The translations under genes were made by a program, and so were the position numbers. The notes beneath the pieces are model-generated. The model ran no database searches. It worked only from the letters and a program-made list of their open reading frames with translations, and had not been told where the DNA came from. Shown one piece after another: positions 57,517-64,000 of a stretch of DNA of 64,000 bases; the first letter of the stretch is position 1; the number at the start of each line of letters is the position of its first letter. Source of the stretch: Panicum virgatum (lineage: Eukaryota > Streptophyta > Magnoliopsida > Poales > Poaceae); NCBI RefSeq assembly GCF_016808335.1, contig NC_053153.1, forward strand, positions 32,745,172 through 32,809,171, written 5' to 3'.

Positions 57517-59799
57517 CGCTCATATTACGTGCGAAATTCGCGTGACTTGTGACTTGCGACGATGCGTGTGTGCGAGGGCCTCCTAGCTGTTCAACACTTT
57601 TTTCCTTTAATTTTTGGGCGCAAAACCATTTAGTACCGGTCGGTGTTACCGACCGGTACTAAATGTTCCCTTTAGTACCGGGCGTTTTGGCCGGTACTAA
57701 ATGGTGTGCCATTTAGTACCGGCCAAGCGGTACCGGTCAGCCACCCGGTACTAAAGGAGGGTTGCTGACCGGTACTAATGTGAGATTTTCTAGCAGTGGT
57801 GGCGTGGCGGAAACACTACATAATATTTGAATCAGAATCCAAGTCATTCGATCATGATCCTCGAGAGTCACCGGAGAGGGACCTACCTCCTTCACCAATG
57901 TCTGAAAAAGCCCGGCACCTCAAAGGGAGCAAAGTCCACGAAGTCCGTCTCCTCAAAGGGAGCAAACTGCTCCTAGCCCTCCGAAAAAAAGGCGAACATC
58001 ATCGAGAACACATAAGTTATCATCTCAGAATTAATATTCAGAATCGGCAGAAAAGCCAGAGGCACCATGTGAAGCGATAGGCAAGAAACAGGTGAGTGGA
58101 AGCATAACAACGCTCCTCGAAGGAAAAGGAAAGAAAGGAGAGAAGGACTTCATAGTCCCCAAAGATGCAATGGACCATTTCTTAAACTTAATGAAAGTGC
58201 CGCAAACTGGAAATCTGCGAACTTCGCCTTCAGACTATGAGCGAACTTTGAATATGGAGAGGTGGCGCACAGGAACCCGAGCTGTACACAAGTTAAATGT
58301 AGCTTAACAGGCCGCATTTTGTGAACAAAACAACATGACAGAGTTAGATCTTCTTTGAATTGAGTATGGAGAAGATTGGTAGAAACAACCATTGTCAGTA
58401 GCACTGTTTACCTGGCAATGTGAATTGGGGAAAGATCTGGTGGCCCCAGAACAAATACCGATGCTACCCACAAGAATGCGACAGTTGCATTCTTGGTACA
58501 AGATGCAAAAAGGCTGTTTGGGGCAAGATGTCTTGATGAAGATCTTCATAAGGGAGGAGACATAGTGGGGGTTGAATTCGAGCACTTGTATCATTTCTAC
58601 CATCAGACTGCTCTCGACGTCTCAATCATGACCTTGTGGATTGTGTAAGTATCCTCACTAATGATCATTCGTCGTCATTTATCACTCACTAGCATGTTTA
58701 ACTTTTCATCATTCTTTTCTAGAATGGAGTCACACAAATGTAGACGAAGTGGGATTAACAATATAGGCTTCTTGGACCCTAGCACTGTACATGAGAACTC
58801 AGTTCACTTACCAAGTACCGTTGACTACTTGTACAATGCTTTCCTCTCTATGCAGGATAAAAGATCCATACTTCTTTCATAAAATTGCTTGTAAGTTTGT
58901 TTTTTAATTCCATATCAATGTTATGGTCACTACGGTTAATATTAATTTGCTTTGTTGTGTCTTATATACAGTTATCATCATATCCTACTCAATATCCGCC
59001 TTATCGATAGTCGAATCAAGATTTATGACTCACGAAAGAGGCCATTATCACTAATCCAGCCCATCATTGATGCCCTCAATAATAAGTAAAGCAAGTGAAT
59101 TTATTTAATATTTGAATTTCATGTATCTTATTCATGCAATTTCTCTTTCATAATTTCGCCCATATATAGGGCCTTCACTAAGTACTGTAAGAAAAGTAAA
59201 ATCCATAGACCTTTTTTGGGAGACTTCACTGTAGATGAGGCTAAATACATCCTCAAGCAGCCTTCAGGCAACAATCACTACGGGTTCTATGTAATGCATT
59301 ACATGCACTGCTACACCGGTGATCACAGAAGCGCCGCAATGGTTTGTATGAAATGGTTTCATATTAATATGTGTTTTTGTGTCTTGATTTATTTAACTTG
59401 TCTAATATCATGTTATTGTGTCATATTTTTCAGAACACCGAGTTCAGTAGTACAGGTGAATTGCTCATGGGCGAGCTAGTAGCACTTCAAGAGCAACTAG
59501 CCGGATGGCTCGTGGACTACGTGTGAAGCCAGGATCTGAGTATAGCATAATCTAGGTGTAATGCATAGATTGTATCGTTCTTGTCAAATATTGTAATATA
59601 TTTGGTGTATGGACTAGATATTCTTAATCTTGATGTATGGACTCTATGTTCTTAATCTTGATGTATGAACTCTTTCATTTAATTTCAATGTATAATATCT
59701 TATGGTTGAATTCTACTACTATAATTATATATTATATATACTATACAAATGGTGCAGTATTAATATATGAATATATTTTTATGGGAAAAAGATCTTCAC

Positions 59800-60105
59800 C
59801 GCCAGTTCAAACCGTTGGTGATGAGTGATGATCAGCGCCAGTTCGTAACTGGAACCGGCGGTGTTGATGTCCCCATCACCAACGGTTCTATACACGAACC
59901 GGCGGTGATGCTAACTCATCACCAACGGTTCGCGCTATCATCACCAATGGTTTGCGAACCGGCGGTGATGAGGCCCCCCATCACCGCCGGTTGTAGAACC
60001 AGCGGTGGAAGCCCCTCTCATCAACATCGACATAAATCCAACGCCCCCCGAACCGTTGGTGATGCCCATTTCGAACCGGCGGTGCTGGGGGGCGCTGGAG
60101 TAGTG
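59800..60105 (+). repeat. 3' subterminal repeats and terminus of E
   Basis: Many copies of accggcggtgatg, catcaccaacggtt and complements. The block is mirrored at 60293-60613 in F. Confidence 0.85.
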
Positions 60106-60292
60106 AAACAACCCTCCAGTTAGTACTGGCCAGGTGGTACCGGTCAGCTTGACCGATACTAACATTGCTATTTGCCCGTTACTAATGAGTATATTTCTAG
60201 CAGTATTAGGATATTTCTAGCAGTAGAGTATACTTCTAGCAGGATATTTCTAGCAATAGCAGGACTGATAGAATGGAAGCTATTTCTTGTCG
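60106..60292. other. 187-bp spacer between E and F
   Basis: It starts with a remnant like the right half of the miniature CACTA (ttagtactggcc, ggtaccggtcagc) and then has four spaced copies of tttctagcagt-like sequence (60190-60257), the end motif of that miniature family. No gene. Confidence 0.7.
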
Positions 60293-60849
60293 CACTACTC
60301 CAGCGCCGCCCATCACCGACAGTTCGAAATGGGCATCACTAACGGTTTGGGGGCGTTGGATTTATGTCGATGGTTATGGGAGGGGCTATCACCGCCGATT
60401 CTCCAACCGGCGGTGATGGAGGACCTCATCACCGCCGGTTCGAAAACCGTTGGTGATGTTAGCGCCAACCGTTGGTGATGAGTTAGCATCACCGCCGGTT
60501 CGTGTATAGAACCATTGGTGATGGAAAATCAACACCGCCGGTTCCGGTTACGAACCAGCGGTATTCGTCACTCATCACCAATGGTTTGAACCGGCGGTGA
60601 AGACCTTTTTCCCATCAAAAAAATATATTCATATATTCATACTGCACCATTTGTATAGCATATATAATATATAATTATAGCAGCGGAATTCAACCATAAG
60701 ATATTATACATTGAAATTAAATAAAAGAGTTCATACATCAAGATTAAGAACGTAAAGTCCATAAATAAGAATTAAGAACATCTAGTCGATACACCAAATA
60801 TACTACAATGTTTGACAAGAACGATACGATCTATGCATTACACATAGAT

Positions 60850-63470
60850 TATGCTATACTCAGATCCTGGCTTCACAACGTAGTCCACAAGCCATCCGGC
60901 TAGTTCCTCTTGAAGTGCTACTAGCTCGCGCATGAGAAATTCACCTGTACTCAACTCATTGTTCTGAAAAATATAACACAATAATATGATATTAGACAAG
61001 TTAGATAAGTCAAGACAGAAGAACACATATTAATATGAAACCATTTCATACAAACCATTGCGGCGTCTCTTTCATCACCGGTGCAGCAGTGCATGTAATG
61101 CATTACATAGAACCCGCAGTGATCATTGCCAAAAGGCTGCTTGAGGATGTATTTAGCCTCATCTACAGTGAAGTCTCCCCAAAAAGGTCTATGGATTTTT
61201 TTCTTACGATACTTAGCGAAAGCCCTATATATGGGCGAAATTATGAAAGATAAATTGCATGAGTAAGATACATGACATTCAAATATCACATAAATTGGTT
61301 TGCTTTACTTACTTGTTGAGGGCATCAATGACAGGATGGATTAGTGATAATGGCCTCTTTCGTGAGTCAGAAACCTCGATTCGACTATCGCTAAGGCGGA
61401 TATCGAGTAGGACATGATGATAACTGTATATAAGACACAAAAAAGCAAATTAATAATAACCGTGGTGAGCATAACTTTGATATGGAATTAAAAAACAAAC
61501 TTACTAGCAATTTTATGAAAGAAGTATGGATCTTTTATCCTGCATAGATAGGAAAGCATTGTACAAGTAGTCAACAGTACTTGGTAAGTGAACTGAGTTC
61601 TCATGTACAGTGCTAGGGTCCAAGAAGCCTATATTGTTAATCCCACTTTGTCTACATTTGTGTGACTCCATTCTAGAAAACAATGATGAAAAGTTAAACA
61701 TGCTAGTGAGTGATATATGACGATGGATGATCATTAGTGAGGTTACTTACACAGTCCACAAGGTCATGATTGAGACGTCGAGAGCAGCTTGATGGTAGAA
61801 ATGATACAAGTGCTCGAATTCAACCCACACTATGTCTCCCCCTTATGAAGATCTTCATCAAGATATCTTGCCCCAAACAGCTTACCATTTTGCATCTTGT
61901 ACCAAGTATGCAACTATCGCATTCTTGTGGGTAGCATCCGGATTTGTTCTGGGGGTTGCAAATCTTTCCCCAATGCAAATTGCTAGGTAATCAGTGCTAC
62001 TGGCAATGGTTGTTTCCACCAATCTTCTCCATACTCAATTCGAAGAAGATCTAACTCTATCATGTTGTTTTGTTCACAAAATGCGGCCCGTTCAACTACA
62101 TTTAACTTGTGTACAGCTCGGGATCTTGCCTGCCACTTCTCCATACTCATAGTTCTCTCATAGTCTAAAGGCGGAGGTCGCGGATTTCCAGTTTGTGGCA
62201 CTTTCATTAAGTTTAAGAAATGGTTCATTGCATCTTTGGGGACTATAAGGTCCTTTCCTCCTTTCTTTCCTTTTCCTTTTCCTTCGAGGAGCGTTGATAT
62301 GCTTCCACTCACCTGTTTCCTGCCCGTCCCTTCACATGGTGCCTCTGGCTTTTCTGCCGATTCTGAATATTGCTTCTGAGATGATAACTTATGTGTTCTC
62401 GATGATGTTCGCCTTTTTTCAGAGGGCTAGGAGGAGTTTGCTCCCTTTGAGGTGATGGACTTCGTGGACTTTGCTTCCTTTGAGGTGTCGTGCTTGATTC
62501 CCTTTCAGACATTTTTGAAGGAGGGAGGTCCCTCTCCGGTGACTCTCGAGGATCATGATCGGATGACTCAGATTCTGATTCAAATATTATGTAGCGTTTC
62601 CGCCATGCCACAAAGCCTCAAATGTTATCCCCTAGCAACTTGCTGTCATCAACGGGGATTTCCAACTCCACATTTCTGTATTTCCTCTTAGCAAGAGAAT
62701 CAATAGTAACCTTTGCATATCCATCAGGTAAAGGGCAACTATGCAGCTTAACCCCTTCGCCGGTTGGCCAAGCCTGACCTACAGCCACCTTCGTATCAAA
62801 GAACTTTTGTTGGTTGTGTGATCTTATCCACATGGAAGGTGACTCCAACATCCTCCTTAGGCAACGCAGTGCTTCCACAGCTACTCCGAACCAACCCTGG
62901 TGGATTTGCAATATCTAGCGCAGCATCTCTAATTGCTTCTCCTGGTGCCAAGGGAGCACCATGGGAAAATGATTCCACAAGCTCAGCCCGAAACTTCTCA
63001 TTCGTTGCATTTACTTCTTCACGGACAACCTGTAAAAGACTATGCCACTCGGCCTCTCGTTGAGCATTCCTCCTCCCACGGCTCATGTATGTGCCCAAAT
63101 ATTCATGGAAGGCAACCCCCCATGGAACATTGCCGGTCCGACATGTGCGGCCGGGGGGAAGCTGACTCCAACATCCTCCTCAGGCAACGCAGTGCTTCCA
63201 CAGCTACTCTGAACCAACCCTGGTGGACTTGCAATATCTGGCGCAGCATCTCTGATTGCTTCTCCTGGTGCCAAGGGAGCATCACGGGATACCACAAGCT
63301 CAGCCCGAAACATCTCATTCGTTGCATTTACTTCTTCACGGACAGCCTGTAAAAGACTATGCCAGCCGGCCTCTCATTGAGCATTCCTCCTTCCACGGGT
63401 CCTGTATGTGCCCAAATATTCATGGAAGGCAACCCCACATGGAACATTGCCGGTCCCACGTGTGCGGCTG
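60850..63470 (-). pseudogene. TNP1-like / Ulp1 protease gene of F (broken)
   Basis: Reading leftwards: a TNP1-type part (REEVNATNEKFRAELVESF) present twice because of the tandem duplication; a DUF8039-like segment (DGYAKVTIDSLAKRKYRNVEL); a TGA in DNI(*)GFVAWRKRYIIF; a serine- and proline-rich linker; MSGSISTLLEGKGKGKKGG (62312); and Ulp1 exons with the catalytic Cys kept (NDHCGFYVMHYMH, codon 61118-61116). The frame shares the stop after KRSILLS with E, so the two copies descend from an already damaged ancestor. Confidence 0.75.
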
Positions 63471-63477
63471 GGGAACA
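62841..63477 (-). repeat. Tandem duplication of about 320 bp in F
   Basis: The block starting gactccaacatcctcct at 62841 recurs at 63164, and gtgcccaaat at 63091 recurs at 63408. The period changes from 323 to 317 because of a 6-bp deletion. It duplicates part of the TNP1-type coding region and is absent from E. Confidence 0.88.
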
Positions 63478-64000
63478 TCTCGATTGCCGATCCCATGGAA
63501 CATCTCGATCATCACAATTAATAAATATCCTATAAATGAATTAAGAAAGATCCCTTACAACACAATCATCGCAATTATGACAACAATCTAACCATAAAGA
63601 GCTAGTTCTTACCTTGAATCAAGTATGTGAAGTCTAGCCCTCAAAATTTAATGAGCCTCCATGATGACTTCATGATGAGTGTTCATGAGAAATTATCCTA
63701 AAGTGAAGAAAAAGAGACTTTCCTTGATCAATTCATCACAAAATGAATGACTAGTCCTAAGATAAAGGCTATGAATTAAATGGATTGCTAGCTACAAATT
63801 TAGCACAAGTTGGTGCACTCAAACAACAAAAAAGAAGCCCCAATGATGAGAAATGATCCAAAAATGGAGAAAAAAGCCCTCCATGATTAATTCATCATGA
63901 AATGCATGATTAATCCAAAGAAAATGGGTACAAAGCCAATGAATTGATGGTTACTAACCTTAGAATAAGTTGGTGGAGCCAATACATCAAGAATGGCGAG

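Larger units (their letters stand above)
57100..57798. mobile_element. Miniature CACTA element (699 bp) inside E
   Basis: The ends CACTACCAGAAAAT and ATTTTCTAGCAGTG form terminal inverted repeats, flanked by GTG on both sides (57097-57099, 57799-57801). Element F has the uninterrupted site (ctttgtggcatggcgg on its sense strand). Most of the length is inverted ttagtaccgg / ccggtactaa repeats. No coding capacity. It holds a tRNA-like piece in the middle. Confidence 0.92.
56560..59526 (+). pseudogene. TNP1-like / Ulp1 protease gene of E (broken)
   Basis: Pieces in order: a TNP1-type tail (REIQEAHEAHELTRAL, HLGRTRGTGNVPWG); a DUF8039-like segment (GYAKVTVDSLAKRKYRNVEL), cut by the miniature CACTA after DNIGHFV and resuming AWRKHYIIFESESKS; a charged linker; MSGSITTLLEGKGKKGEKD (58092); and Ulp1 exons at 58724-58882, 58972-59087, 59169-59340 and 59434-59526. 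The protease Cys position reads NNHYGFYVMHYMH (Tyr at 59279-59281), while F keeps Cys. Many in-frame stops. Confidence 0.75.
56550..60105 (+). mobile_element. CACTA element E, left end missing
   Basis: The right end is ...GGCGCTGGAGTAGTG (60105), a CACTA terminus of a different family (CACTACTCCAGCGCC) from Y and Z, with subterminal accggcggtgatg / catcaccgccggt repeats from about 59800. On the left it starts inside a TNP1-like gene right at the end of the host duplication, so the 5' half is deleted. A 699-bp miniature CACTA is inserted at 57100. F is its inverted partner. Confidence 0.82.
56640..63470. repeat. Large inverted repeat formed by E and F
   Basis: E (56640-60105) and F (63470-60293) are near-identical in inverted orientation. 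Arms are about 2.8 kb when the miniature CACTA in E and the tandem duplication in F are set aside. The spacer is 187 bp. Over the 58661-58880 / 61734-61513 comparison I count about 4 percent difference by eye. Confidence 0.85.
60293..64000 (-). mobile_element. CACTA element F, minus strand, runs off the right edge
   Basis: The plus strand starts CACTACTCCAGCGCC at 60293, the 3' terminus of a minus-strand element of the E family. It has the same gene content in reverse to about 63470 and then noncoding, probably intronic or 5' sequence (63480-64000) with no recognised motif. It lacks the miniature CACTA and has a tandem duplication at 62841-63477. Its 5' end lies outside the window. Confidence 0.82.

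Noticed and set aside
56640..63470. A single large palindromic transposon instead of two elements
   Set aside because: Each half has its own CACTA terminus at the centre (60105 and 60293) separated by unrelated spacer DNA, which fits two tail-to-tail elements better.

Overview
This window is from a plant nuclear genome, almost certainly a grass. The evidence is Tat-type Ty3/gypsy retrotransposons, several CACTA (En/Spm) DNA transposons that carry Ulp1-protease genes, a Tourist-like MITE, a tRNA-derived SINE, and one ordinary intron-containing host gene. Nothing bacterial, organellar, ribosomal or CRISPR-like was seen. Family names come from recognising protein motifs and termini; no database was searched.

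Layout. 1-2851 is the 5' part of a minus-strand Ty3/gypsy element (A) whose 722-bp 5' LTR sits at 2130-2851. It is inserted in a second, plus-strand Tat-type Ty3/gypsy copy (B', 2852-10042). B' is itself nested in the remnant of a CACTA element (X, right end at 14433), which also carries a 3.4-kb LTR-like insertion (10638 to about 14005). A second CACTA element (Z, 14565-23223, 3-bp duplication TCC) follows. Then come a host stretch, a rearranged CACTA (D, ends 26667), a MITE (26799-27030), more host sequence, and a copia-type LTR fragment. The only host gene is a cystathionine gamma-synthase-like gene on the minus strand (32150-33598, two exons, 451 residues). To its right lies CACTA element Y (35318-54207, duplication GAG), interrupted by the full-length Tat element B (38323-49232, duplication CATTT). 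After host sequence with a SINE insertion come two CACTA elements of another family, E (to 60105) and F (60293 to beyond the window), arranged tail to tail.

The main structural fact is a large segmental duplication. X with B' and the flanking host DNA on the left matches Y with B and the flanking host DNA on the right: same nested insertion point (CATTT), same CACTA insertion point (GAG then ggcat), same downstream host sequence to about 29917 and 56549. The two copies then diverged. Z, D and the Tekay-like LTR are present only in the left copy, and the SINE and E/F lie only on the right. The synthase gene sits between the two units.

Almost every transposon gene here is broken by stops, frameshifts or internal deletions, so they are annotated as pseudogenes. 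The elements still show working parts: LTR promoters, primer-binding sites, polypurine tracts, CACTA termini with hairpin-forming subterminal repeats, TNP2-like and TNP1/Ulp1-like genes, and an antisense gene in the 3' part of the Tat elements. The most interesting features are the roughly 2.8-kb-per-arm inverted pair E/F, which could make long double-stranded RNA; the repeated loss of the Ulp1 catalytic cysteine; an internal copy of the CACTA subterminal repeats at the promoter position of the second gene; and the cleanly dated order of nested insertions.
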